A stretch of DNA of 64,000 bases from Neurospora tetraspora (Eukaryota; Ascomycota; Sordariomycetes; Sordariales; Sordariaceae), in the NCBI RefSeq assembly GCF_033439725.1, contig NW_026944386.1, positions 3,534,001-3,598,000 of the forward strand, read 5' to 3'. Below are positions 10,307-20,995 of the stretch, one piece after another (positions within the stretch are counted from its first letter, which is position 1; every line of letters starts with the position of its first letter). Under the pieces are notes generated by a model, which was not told where the DNA came from, made no database searches, and saw nothing but the letters and a program-made list of their open reading frames with translations. Both the position numbers and the translations under genes were made by a program.

Positions 10307-10621
10307 ACAGGACGTAGCAGAGACGATCGAGTGTATGATACGGTAGGTGTAGTTGATGCGTTTATGTGGAAGATCATGGCCATGATATATGACTTCTTCT
10401 CCTCTGTCGGGAGAGCTCTTGTTATGTACGGTATCCAAAACGTACTGCCTCGAAGAGACGACCATTTCCCAACCTCTTGATAGTCTCCCACCCATATCAT
10501 AGCATGAGCTTCTAGCCCACAAACAAAACGCTTCGCCTGCTCCCACAAACCAAACAACCAAACCAACCCAATCTTACAACCCAATCCTCAAGACATCTCC
10601 TTCTTCTTTTCAAGCGGAAGC
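10307..10621. other. Convergent intergenic spacer
   Basis: 315 bases between the 3' ends of PheRS (+) and ureG (-). It holds only their 3' UTRs. No other feature was seen. Confidence 0.6.
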
Positions 10622-11616
10622 CTACTTCTCCAACTCCTCCAACCCCTCCGTAGCCCTCGGCCCCCCCTTCCTCCTCCTGTTCTCCTCCGCCCCACTCGCC
10701 CTCCACGCACTCAGCATCAATCCAACAATATGCTCCACGCCCACCCCCTTCTTAACCTGCGCAAACACCGTCGGCCCGCCCTCCCTCATCTTCCTCGCAT
10801 CCCTCTCCATCACCCCAAGGTCCGCCCCCACCGCCTCCGCCAAATCCGTCTTATTAACCACCAACAAATCGCTCTGCGTGATCCCCGGCCCGCCTTTCCT
10901 CGGCACCTTATCACCCCCCGAGACATCAATCACGTAAATAATAAAATCCGCCAACTCCCGGCTGTAGTTCGCCGCCAAGTTATCGCCGCCGGACTCGATG
11001 AGCAACAAGTCCGTGTCGAATTGGGCGTGCAGGTCCTCGAGGGCCGCCAGGTTGGCCGAGATGTCCTCGCGCACGGCGGCGTGGGGGCATCCGCCTGTTT
11101 CGATGGCGCGGATGCGTTGGGGGGGAAGCGCCTTGTGGCGGGTGAGAAACTCGGCGTCTTCGCGCGTGAAGATGTCGTTGGTTACGGCGGCGAGGGAGTG
11201 GGAGAGGCGGAGGGCGTGGCAGAGGGCGAGCATGAGGGCTGTTTTGCCGGAGCCTACGGGGCTGTTTGTTTTTTTATTCTGTGTCAGTATACATACGGGA
11301 AAGCGAAAGGGAAGGTGGAAGGGAAGGGAAGGAAGGTTGAAGGGGAGGGGGGGAGGGGGGAGGGGGGAGGCAAGAAGTTAGGAAGATAAAAAGACAACAA
11401 AACATACCCGCCAATACCAATAGTGAAAGCCCTCTCGTCCCAGTTCCTTCCCTCGACGATGGGCATCTCGCGGCCCAGATAGCTACCGGGGCCATCGAGG
11501 ATCTCATGGCTGTGGCCATGCTCCTGGGCGTTGAAGCCGCTCTGGGAGTTGAAGTCGTGGGAGTGGCTGTGGGGGTGGCCGCCGTCGCCATGGTCGTGGG
11601 AGTGCGTGTGCGACAT
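10622..11616 (-). CDS. ureG: Urease accessory GTPase UreG
   Basis: Two exons on the minus strand, 11616-11408 and 11261-10622, giving 282 aa. The donor is GTATGT. The intron falls inside the P-loop region, so that GPVGSGKTA is completed by exon 2. The N-terminus is strongly His-rich ([20 protein letters not shown] and further HGHSHE), a likely nickel-binding tail. G-domain motifs follow: P-loop [40 protein letters not shown] with the CPH metal motif, [12 protein letters not shown], and the guanine-specificity motif NKTDL. By family it hydrolyses GTP and delivers nickel to apo-urease with UreD/UreF partners. No other urease gene is in the window. The C-terminal ~25 residues are an Arg/Lys/Glu-rich extension. 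Confidence 0.96.
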
Positions 11617-12428
11617 GCTGTTGTTTTCTTTACTCTGGGTATATTGGTTTTATGAAAGGAACTAGAAGGAGGAAAAGAAGATGGTTCAAAGAGAAACAGA
11701 CGAAACTTCAATGGAAGAAGAAAAAAAGAGTCACAACACCAAGACCCGATCTGATGCGCCGAGATGTTCTCGACGGCAATAATATCGAGATAAGGTGGGG
11801 AGAGGGGCTCCAGTGATTGACGCCGGCGACAACGTCGAGTGACATCGATGAGGGGTAGCTTAGTCACTGTAAATGATTATAGGGGTCCACTATAGAGGTA
11901 ACCTTTTATTTGGCAGCGGGTGGGAGCGGGCACCTAGCGGTACCGGCCGACTGCGGTGGGGATGAATTTCCTGCCTACACAGTAGAGGGCCGTTTGTTTA
12001 CTTTCCCCTTTTTTTCTTCTCGGCATATCACCAACATACACGAAAGATCAACATCGTCTTGGATATAAAGAGGTATCAAATTAACAATCGTAACGTACAG
12101 GCTGCTCCGAAACTTTTCAACAACCCATCCCACTAAAAAGAAGCCTTCATCAAAACGCGAGAAACAAAAGAAGAAAGGAAAGGAAGAAAAGGAACTCATA
12201 ACTCATCGCCAGCCAGCCAGTACCGGTCATCACCTGCTACCTATCGTACCATACTGCTGATCGTCACCCATCAACAGACTCAAAAAGCATTCAAAGACTC
12301 TCCCCTTCCTTCCAAATCCTATACCCTCCCATGTTTCTATCATCAAATCGTTGCGAAGAATGGTCAAAAAGTAACCTTCCACCACCGCCGACCTGTCAAT
12401 GGTACAACAAAGGAATCCCAGGTTAGCT
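11617..12428. other. ureG upstream region and 3' flank of the C2 gene
   Basis: About 810 bases. The left part should hold the ureG promoter and leader, and the right part the 3' UTR of the minus-strand C2 protein gene. No independent gene was seen. Confidence 0.5.
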
Positions 12429-15400
12429 TCAAACCTCGGTCTCGACATCCGGCGTCCGTCCACTCAGGCTTCCAACCTTCTTGAGCCTGCGAGCGGCGAA
12501 CAGGGCCTCATCCTTGGCGAATTGGACGTTGCGCATTGGTTTCCTTTTTTTCGACCTGTTAGTATACTCCTGATCAAGAAAGTCCTGGGGGGAAGGAAAA
12601 GAACGAGAATGACTCACCATTGCATCAACCCCCGATGCTGACGATGCAAATCCCGACTGCGGCTCCTATACTCCTTAAACTGCTTGATGGGATTCTTGCT
12701 GCTCGAGCCCGTAGCCGACTTGACCGACCGTCCAGCCGAGGTAGTAGCCTGGCTATCCATCGACTGTCTCCCCACCATGGACGACGACCCGTTGGCGTTG
12801 GGATGCTCACCAGCCGACGAGCCGTTACCGGCATTCAGCCCTGAGTTCATCCCGCCATGAGCAGCATCCTCTCCCCCCGCATTATCGTTCATCGGTCGCT
12901 CATTGTCCCCATCAGCAATACCCAAGTCGGGATTCGAATCGTCGTCATCAACCGCTGACCCTCCGTTGCCGATGATATCGGCATTCCCATTTGCATGCTG
13001 GCTGTCATGAGACTCGTCATCACTGCTCTCCTCATACTCCGTACTCCTCCCCTCGCTATTATTACTCCCTCCACTCGCCGCCCTGCTCCTCCTCCGCCTC
13101 CTGTTCTGCTCCGCCAACAGCTCCTCCGGATCCTGACCAAACGCCCCGGACCAATCCGTCCCGTCCTTGGCTAACCACTTCCTCTTATCCTCCTCCCTCG
13201 CCTTCTTGAGCACATCCCTCCCCTCCGTCAAGCTCTCCTCATGCAGTCTCTGCACGATGGGAGGCACCTCGCTCGCGACATGCTCAGCCCTGACGCCCTC
13301 GGCGAAGCACGCCTCCCAGCTCTCAATCGTCTCCCGCGAATCATTATCGCTGACGAACTTGAGATGGTCGCGATCCGTTCCGGGTTTGAACCGGCCCCTG
13401 AACCGGAGCCGTCCCAGCTCCTCCATCTGCATGTCGGGAACAGACCTATAATTCTCCTCGGTGATGTAATTCTGCGACAGCCGCATGCCGTTGTTACAGC
13501 GCCAGATGGGGATGTCGAAGTCCTTCTCCTCATTGTCCACCAGATCCTGCAGCCAGAAGGCGGCGAAGGTGTCCGTGTTGCGCTTGCCGGAGCGGTGGAA
13601 CTCGAAGAAGACGGGCGAGCGGTACCGGTAGCGCACGGGCAGGCGGATCTTCTTGGAATGCTTGTTGCGGGCGACGTCGCCGGAAATGTCCCACGTGATA
13701 CCGGATTGGCCATCGGGTGTGAACGAACACACGTCGCCAGGCACCTTGGCCGACGAGCCGCCGGTGCGCAACTTGATCTTCATCTTGTCCGTGGGCGCGA
13801 AGCCCGAGGTGGTGATGCTGTCCGAGGTGAACTCGAAGGTGCCGATCTCGCCGAAGCCGAGCTGCGGAGGGGGCAGCTTGAGCTCGACGGAGCGGAAGAG
13901 GAGGGAAATACGGATGCGGCCGAAGCCGATGCCGCCGTCCAGAGGGTACCAGCGCGTGCTCTGGCTGGCGGTCTGGAAGACGTCCGAGAGCTTGAGCGGG
14001 ACGACGCCGATGATGGGGTCGTGCTGGCGGTTGCGCGAGTCGCGCACGGTGACGGTCACGATGGACGAGCGCCAGTCGCGGATGAACCGCTCGGTACCGG
14101 CTTCGAAAATGGGCTTAGAGGAGACGACCTTGGTGCGGGTCTTGTAGACGAGCTCGTCGTTGATGAGGATGGTGCAGTACGAGCTAGGCAGCTTACCGCC
14201 CGATTCTTCCTTGAGCTCGCCAGCGTCTGGTCTGGCGGGCTCGTATTCCTTGCCCTTCCTCTTACCGTTGGATCCCTTGACGTTCTCGAGCTCTAGGTTG
14301 ACAATCTGGTGGACAATAACACTCAGAACACCGCTAGGCCACAACGGGTCAGGAGGAGTATGGACAACGGCATCTTCCTCCGTGTTCTCAAGAGTGCCCT
14401 TGTCATCCTGGAGTTCAGGCTTGTCGCGGAGTTCCTTGGGCAGCTTGTGATCCTTGCCATCCGTCCTGAGAGCCTTCCTGAACTGGGTCTTGCCAAAGAA
14501 GCCAACCTCCCAGTGAAGCTCGCCAGGCATGGAGCTGCCAGCCTTGACACCTCTGAGCTTGGAAGTCTGGGGGAACATCTTGCCGGGGTGCTGGATCAGC
14601 TTCTGGATGCTCAGCTCAACCTTGCCGACGACATCATCGGCGGAGCTGCGATCGCTGTCCCAGAGCTCGAGCGAGAGCTGCTCATCAGCCTTAATGATAT
14701 CGGGGGTGACGAGCAAGGCGCAAGTCTCGGAGAAGACGGGGTTGAGGTCGTCCTGGATGACACGAGTGCAGTATTGCGGCTTGCCGAACTTGGAGAAGGA
14801 GACGCAAATGTAAGGGTCGGAACCGCCGCCCTGGCTTCCGCGGCGGTCTTGCTTGCTCAGACCAGTAGCTTTGTGAATGCGAATGAAGAGGACACCAAGG
14901 GCCTGGGTCTCCTTCTTGATGGTGTCTCCCTGAAGCATCTTTCCAATGTCCAATGTCATAGACTTGGGCGCAACGTACATGCCAGCGGCAGTTGCGATGG
15001 CCCAGTTGACAAAGTTGGAGATGACAGGTAGGTTAAGAATGTTTGCTCCCTTTTGCATGACGGGAACGCAGCTGGCCTCGACCTTAGGCAGGCCCATGAG
15101 GGTGAAGCTGAGCGTCTTGATGAATGGCGGATCAGGAGCCATGGCAATTCTGAGTCTGCAAGTAGCGACAAGGCCGTTGAGCTCGACCCAGACGGGGAAG
15201 GGGACTCCAAAGAAGCCCTTGAGACCGAGATAGAAGACCAACTGCATGCCCATGTTCTTGGCCTTGGAGGAGACATCTCCGGTAGAAGGCAGAGAATGAT
15301 AAGCAACAGTAGCCTCGAGGTTGTAAAAGTCACCACCCTCTTCCTCAGCCGCCAGTTCCTGGGGGTCCTTGCTCTTCTCGTCCTCCTTGCGAATCTCAGC

Positions 15401-16411
15401 CTTCATATCCTGGACGTGACTATCGGGCAGGGCTCTCAAGCTGAGAATGCGGAGCGGGTTGCTGCCCTGGTTGATGTCGTTGACCTTGACGTTCTCAATG
15501 ACTCCGGGAACACTGGCCTGCATGATATCCTCGAGGGTATCGGCAACGGCAGCAAACATCTCCGGGTTAATGAGGCCCCAGATCAGCCCAACGGCAGTGT
15601 TCAGCCACTCGACACTTTCGGGAATTAGGTTGACCACGGCGGTTTCGCCGCGCTTCTGCTCGCTCGACCATTCCATGTCCCGCCCCTGACGGATAAGGTC
15701 CTTGGCCCACAAGAAGACGCCGCTGGCGACGCACATGCCGAGGGGAAACAAGCCCCAGAGGCTGCCGCCCAGCACCTTTCCAATAAAGACGATAGCGATG
15801 AAGACGAATGCGCAGAGGACGTTGGCGCGGGCCTCGATGGACTCGAACATGGGCTCGAAGGTGATGGAAGGGGTGGGGTGGAAGAGCACGTTGGTCTTTT
15901 CGCCGTGGATGGGCACGTCGCTGGTAGAGCCATTGGCGATGGGATCAGGAGGCGCGGTGACATCTTGGGCTTCGCGGTATTCCTCGCCGGACTGGGAGGC
16001 TTTGGTTTGGACGGTGGTTTCCTTTCCGAGGTTTGCGTTGGGAACAGTCAACTGAAAAGGAAAAGGCCGGTTAGTTTGCGCTTCTTCTTTAGTACTGTAG
16101 GTGAATATAAACAGACATACCATTGGGTCCTTGGCCGTCTTCATCTGCTTGCTATCGATGTCCTCGATCTCGACATCCTTTCCCGTTATTGGGTCCTTGA
16201 CGGTGCGGCGGTTCTTGCCGGGTTTTTCTGTCGGGACGTGGGCCTGAAGCTCGCCGTTTTGGCCATTCTGGCGCAAGTCGGCCTCGACTTTGGCATCGCG
16301 TTCCTTCTTGTCCCTATCAAGACTTTCGACGAACTGCTTGATGTTGGGGATGCGGTTGGTGCCCGAGTAGGGTTGGCCCCCAGGATAGTGCCGCGCTTCT
16401 GGGCCGTCCAT
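12429..16411 (-). CDS. SMP/C2-domain membrane-tethering protein (tricalbin/Mug190-like)
   Basis: Three exons on the minus strand: 16411-16121, 16051-12618 and 12543-12429, giving 1279 aa. A hydrophobic hairpin lies at about residues 175-212 (VLCAFVFIAIVFIGKVLGG and GLFPLGMCVASGVFLW), preceded by a charged cytosolic N-terminus. A segment like the SMP lipid-transfer domain follows (about 235-460, starting near ESVEWLNTAVGLIWGLINPEM). A first C2 domain (LGVLFIRIHKATGLS, SDPYICVSFSKFGKP, LNPVFSE) and a second (SGVLSVIVHQIVNLEL, SSYCTILINDELVYKTR, PIIGVVPLKLSDVF) come next. The tail is Ser/Asn/Gly-rich and ends in a basic region. This order is that of ER-plasma membrane tethers such as tricalbins and the fission-yeast Mug190 group. 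The 69-nt first intron is in frame and stop-free. An alternative last acceptor 12 nt upstream (exon from 12555) would add four residues, SKKR. Confidence 0.9.
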
Positions 16412-18197
16412 GCTTTACTGTTGTCCTGTATCAATCTCCTTTGGATGGTGGTTTCACATATAACTGAAATGTTGCTATTTGTATTAAGTCGAGGCGAGTA
16501 GTTGATATACCCCCTCCAGATCTTGTTGATAGGCCACAATCACCGTTTGAGAATTAAGAAGGAATAAAGATAAGGTTGCGGTGATATAGAGTAGGGATGC
16601 AGCGGAGTATCAAGACCTGGATGGGACCGGTACTTGTGGTACTGGAAACGAGGGGACGTCAAACATGAAGATCAAGATGGATGGTCCAATTTATAGCTAG
16701 CTCCCTGCAAGTGGTAAGGGTGTTACGTAGTGGGCGCATCAGGTTTCCAGGGTAGCTGCAGTAGTATTCCTACACTACCTTATTAGGTTGTGGAAAATCA
16801 AGCAGGAATCAGAGACATGAGATGAACGGGCAAGATGGGTGGATGGGGAGCTTGACGGGGGGCCGGGGCCGGGCAGTATTGGAGAACAAGTATAAAGAGG
16901 GTTGTACAGTATCAACTTTGATAATTTTTCTCTGATAGCTCTCCTAGGAGACTGTGCTCTGCCTCAGCCAAGCCCCAATAGTGGCCAATGGGAAAAAGCA
17001 AGAAGCGAAACATATGAAGTCGATCCGATTGCGGTCATGAAAGAAATCTAGATCCCAGATGGCTTGACTTGTCATCATCTCTGTCGAGACTCCTCACCTT
17101 CCCAAGACTTGGAGAGTTTGGTATGGAACCCAATTACCACCCAACTGAGAGATCAATCAGAGATGCTGCCATGTGTATATGGACATTCCAATGGCAACTG
17201 AAACCCCTCAATTGGTGATACCCATGGTGGTTGTCGAAGAGGTTCAAGTTGTGATGTTGTGTGTCTTGGTCTTGGGAAGATGTAAAGCCATGACGTCATT
17301 GTCGCAGCTCATCCCATAACGTCAACTGCCAAGCTACAGCGGGCTAGCACTGCGGCTGTCTTGGCTATCATCTCCACTGAACGAATGCGAGCACATGAAG
17401 GAGGGACCCGTCCACTTCCAACGGTTCACTCCGTCTCGTCCCCGCCGTCAAGTTCCGTCTTTTACCTTTTCCGTTCTCGGTGTTGTCGTTTGTTGGTCTG
17501 GAACTTTGCGGGATGACGTTGGCAGCTTGTTATTGACAGGTTGACCACACGTAGGAAGTTATTTGCGGATACTACAATATGCTGTGCTTCGGAGCAAAGA
17601 CTGAAAGAAGGAAAGAAGAAAGACAGGGAAAATGTCTAACAACACTCCCCCTCCCTCTCCGTCTCACGGCTTGTTGGTTGGGGTGTTGATGTTATGATTG
17701 GCCCGTCTGATATGCCTAGAGGTAGGCATACGTCTTTGTGTACTCCCAGTCTCCCCATGCTCCCCATGTTGGCATTCCACGTGTGAAGAAGCTATCTGCA
17801 TGTCAACATCCAATGCAACGTGGAGATATCGATGGATTAGGAGACCAATGGCGCTAGTAGGTAGCATGTCGGCCAAGAGGGTACACACAGTGATGAGAAG
17901 ATGAAAGCGAAGAAGGAATCACGGCATAATTGTTGAAGAGACGGAGGTTTTGTGTGTATGTATGTGAAAATGGTTTGTTTGATTTACGCCTTCATATCCC
18001 CAAAAGGGATCCATCTCTGATCCAGCCAGTTCATATCCATCATCACACGTTCATGTCCATGTCCATAACCATAACCATATCCATACCCTTTTACACTTAA
18101 ACCCAAAACATAATAACAACCAAGTAAGCAGTAGCTAAACCTCCCATATGCATATCCATATCCAAACCCATATCGCATCCATGCTCCGTCTATCCAA
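16412..18197. other. Intergenic, upstream of the C2 gene
   Basis: About 1.8 kb. The left part is the C2 gene promoter and leader. The right part is the 3' flank of the Q/N-rich gene and holds imperfect CCATAT-type repeats (18030-18180). No coding gene was seen. Confidence 0.5.
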
Positions 18198-19781
18198 CTA
18201 ACAAATCCCCAACCCCAACCTCTCCACCGCATACCCCGGCCTCCCCCCAACCGTAGGCGTATCCATATCCATATCCGTATCCATATCCGACGAGTGACAT
18301 GGCTGATCACCACTTGCTCCTTTACTATTCCCAATACTCCCATTGAAGGAAAAGTTGTTTCCATTAACCTTCAAATAGTTCCTGTAGACGTTGTTACTGT
18401 CCCCATCTTCCCCATCCGCACCGCCAAACGAAGACTCGTTATCACCAGCAGAGTCATCATAAACGCTGCTAGCATCTGACATCTCCACGTCCCCGTTGTA
18501 GACGGACGAGCTGTCGAAGACGGAGTCCTCGGACAACAAAGACTCGGCTTGGGACATGATGCTGGTCATGCTGGTGACGGACTCCATGCTGGGGGTTTGG
18601 GGTTCTATGTGTGGGAGGGTGGGTTCGGGGGTGAGTGTGGCGCGGGACTGCTGCTGGAGGGGCTCAGGTTGCTGACTATGTTGCTGGGGTGGTGATTGTT
18701 GTTGTGTTTGTGTTTGCTGTTGCTGTTGCTGCTGTTGTTGTTGTTGCACCACGGGCAGTGCTGGAGCAGTAGCCACGGGCGCAGCAGGCAAAACAGGTAA
18801 AGACATGGAAGGCAAGCTCAAAGCAGGCCTTAGCCTCCTAGTACTAGTCGGCCCCGGTACCGGCACCGGCAACCTGGGTATTTGCAATGCCACAGCCGCA
18901 GCAGCTTTGTTCCCAGCAACAACCCCAGCAACAACAGTTTGTCCCTGCCCCTGCCCCTGACCCCAAGACTGCGCCTGCTGCGTCTGCGCCCTCGTCCTCG
19001 CCCTGCCCCCCTTCGGCGGCATCGGCACCGCCAACACCGGCACGCCCACCATGGCTTCCTTTTTTTCGGCTACTACCGCGTTCGAGAGTTCCGGCCTCAC
19101 TGCCGTCCAGGGCACCACCGGGCTCCCGCACTCCTCCAGCTCCGCGTCCTCGGCGTCCTTCCCGATCGTCCACACCCACCTCCGCTTCTTCTCCCTCTTT
19201 TTCCCGGTACCACCGCCGCGCTGCTGCTTGCGTATCCCCCCACTCGTCGGCGAAAGCGAGATGGGCGTCGACGCGTGCATGCCCGCCATGCGCCTGCGCA
19301 TCTCCTCATAGGGCCCCGGAGTCTGGCCCCCGTCGCGGGTTTCGTTGCCGGTGTAGGCCATGGTTTGGTCTAGCAGTTCTTCGCCGTCTGAAGATGAAGA
19401 GCATGATGATGATGAGGATGATGGGACGGATTTAGCCGTGGGCGTGGTAGGTGTCCCGGAGTCTTCGGCTAGCAGGTCCACGTGCGACTTGGTGTACTTG
19501 CTCGTGGTGATGGTCTCGCACAGCGGACTGTTGTAAGCCACCCGCCGAGCGGCCTTTTCCTGGAGCCGGAGCGATTGGCGCCTGGACGAGTTGGGGGATT
19601 GGCAGGTCAGGGGCGCGAGGGGGCTGTTGCGGAGGATGCTGCGGAGGGAACGCGGGTGGGTGTAGGGGAGCTTGACGTTGGATGGGAAGGTGGTTCGCCT
19701 CCTGGGCGTTTCTGAACAAGAAGGCATCTCTGATGCTTGTGAGGTGGTAGTATTGAGGCTAAGTGACGCCATGTTGTTGTT

Positions 19782-19847
<66 letters not shown>

Positions 19848-20324
19848 GGACTCAAAGGTAAACACGCGAGGGCCGTTCTGGTCTTGCGGCTGGGCGGATA
19901 GTGGTGGTGTCGCCGTCATGGCACTAGGAAACATCATCTGGCTTTGTGCTGTTGCAATGGCAGGTGACATTGGTTGCGCCGTGAGGGGAGTGTCGAGATA
20001 TGGGCCCAAATAAGGAGTTTGTAGTCGACGGTCCTTGGATACTGCTGCTGCTCCGCCATCTTGGCCAGCCTGGGTTTGGAGGCGCAGCATCGGCCTCCCC
20101 CCCGATAGCGCTGTTGCCGGGGCATGCTCCTGGATTGGCGTCGACCTATCCACAGCGGTGGCGTAAACATTGGACAGTGTGTTGAAGGCTGTAGGAGACT
20201 TGACGTCCACGGCGGCGGCCAGCGTCCTGGATGTCCTGACACTCGAACCATTGAAGGTCTTGATCTGAAGGGAAAGCCTTGGCCTCTTGGGCGGGCTGCT
20301 GGGCTGGGATTGATGAGTCGACAT
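18198..20324 (-). CDS. Q/N-rich low-complexity protein of unknown function
   Basis: A single open exon on the minus strand, 708 aa. I chose ATG at 20324 because the protein then opens MSTHQSQPSSPPKRPRLSLQ, continuing IKTFNG: a Pro/Lys/Arg block that looks like a nuclear localisation signal and is the most ordered-looking part. The longer upstream reading runs through a poly(T) stretch and is unlikely. A run of 25 Asn (residues 160-184) and a Gln-rich tract (about 526-560) with Pro and His are present. There are also many Ser/Thr/Pro patches and a C-terminal acidic, Ser-rich part with repeated DMDTDMDMDT. A short conserved-looking island is RRVAYNSPLCETITTSKYTKSHVDL. No enzyme or DNA-binding domain was recognised. 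Prion-like composition and the basic motif suggest a nuclear regulator, which is inference. Confidence 0.8.
19773..19847. repeat. (GTT)n trinucleotide repeat, 25 units
   Basis: Seventy-five bases of GTT units with one ATT interruption. On the minus strand they encode 25 consecutive Asn in the Q/N-rich protein. As a pure triplet tract it can change length in frame. Confidence 0.95.
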
Positions 20325-20522
20325 TTCCAGAATGTCGGGTTGGTTCTCACTCGGTTCGTTCCAGTTCCCGTGCTTGCTTCTCTTTCTCTTGTTGATTATA
20401 ACAGTTTGCAATGAAGGTTTTTCAAGAGAGTCGTCAAAGCCCACCCACTGAGCAACTGGCAGGCTGGAGACCCTCTTTGAGGAATCTAGAACCAAAGAAG
20501 CGAGAAACAACAGAGAAAAATG

Positions 20523-20554
<32 letters not shown>

Positions 20555-20827
20555 GTACGTAGGGGAGGGGGGATGCCGAGGGGGACACGGGCGGCTATAT
20601 AGAACGGTAGTAGTATATTAAATGATGTGATATGATGGGCCCAACGAGCAGCAGATCCTTCAGGTGTGCCGGATAGTATCACTATGTAGCACGGATGCGT
20701 GCTGGCGGCGGCGGCGGCAAGTAGTGTGGGCGGGAGGGCTGGCGGATCAGGGAGGGCAACTATTGACGGACGGGAGACCAGTCGTTGCCAGTTGGTGATA
20801 GATGAGTATAGGTTTCTTGGAGTGTAG
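20325..20827. promoter_or_regulatory. Upstream region of the Q/N-rich gene
   Basis: About 500 bases ahead of the minus-strand start. It contains a 30-nt poly(A) tract at 20523-20552 (poly(T) on the coding strand), a nucleosome-disfavouring sequence of a kind common in fungal promoters. Confidence 0.45.
20523..20552. repeat. Poly(A) tract, 30 nt
   Basis: Thirty uninterrupted A on the + strand, about 200 bp upstream of the Q/N-rich gene start. On that gene's sense strand it is poly(T). Confidence 0.95.
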
Positions 20828-20829
20828 TA

Positions 20830-20993
20830 CCGCTTTTACCCAGTCGTAAGAGATTTACTAAACCTGGCAGTTTTGGTGAGAGAAGCTGCATATGCAAGGC
20901 GGCTTTAGTGCATATGAGGCATCGATCCAATAGGGTTATCCCATTTTCCTAGCTAGCGCCTTTGGTAAATCTCTTACGACTGAGTAGAAGCGG
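20830..20993. mobile_element. Short inverted-repeat element (MITE) with TA target duplication
   Basis: A 164-bp sequence is bounded by ~33-bp terminal inverted repeats, 20830-20862 and 20961-20993, beginning CCGCTTTTACCCAGTCGTAA. The two ends differ at three positions and then diverge. Both ends are flanked by TA (20828-20829 and 20994-20995), the target duplication expected for Tc1/mariner-type transposition. There is no coding capacity. The TIR sequence is unlike those of the other two elements in the window. Confidence 0.78.
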
Positions 20994-20995
20994 TA

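Noticed and set aside
8906-10561. 551-codon minus-strand ORF opposite PheRS
   Set aside because: It is a shadow of the strongly biased PheRS coding sequence. The encoded protein is Val/Gly/Asp/Leu-rich with no domain.
13241-14296. 351-codon plus-strand ORF
   Set aside because: Antisense shadow of the SMP/C2 gene. The composition follows from GC-rich third positions on the other strand.
20325-20588. N-terminal extension of the Q/N-rich protein including a Phe run
   Set aside because: It would translate the 30-nt poly(T) tract. The downstream Met opens a more protein-like sequence with a basic Pro/Lys/Arg motif.
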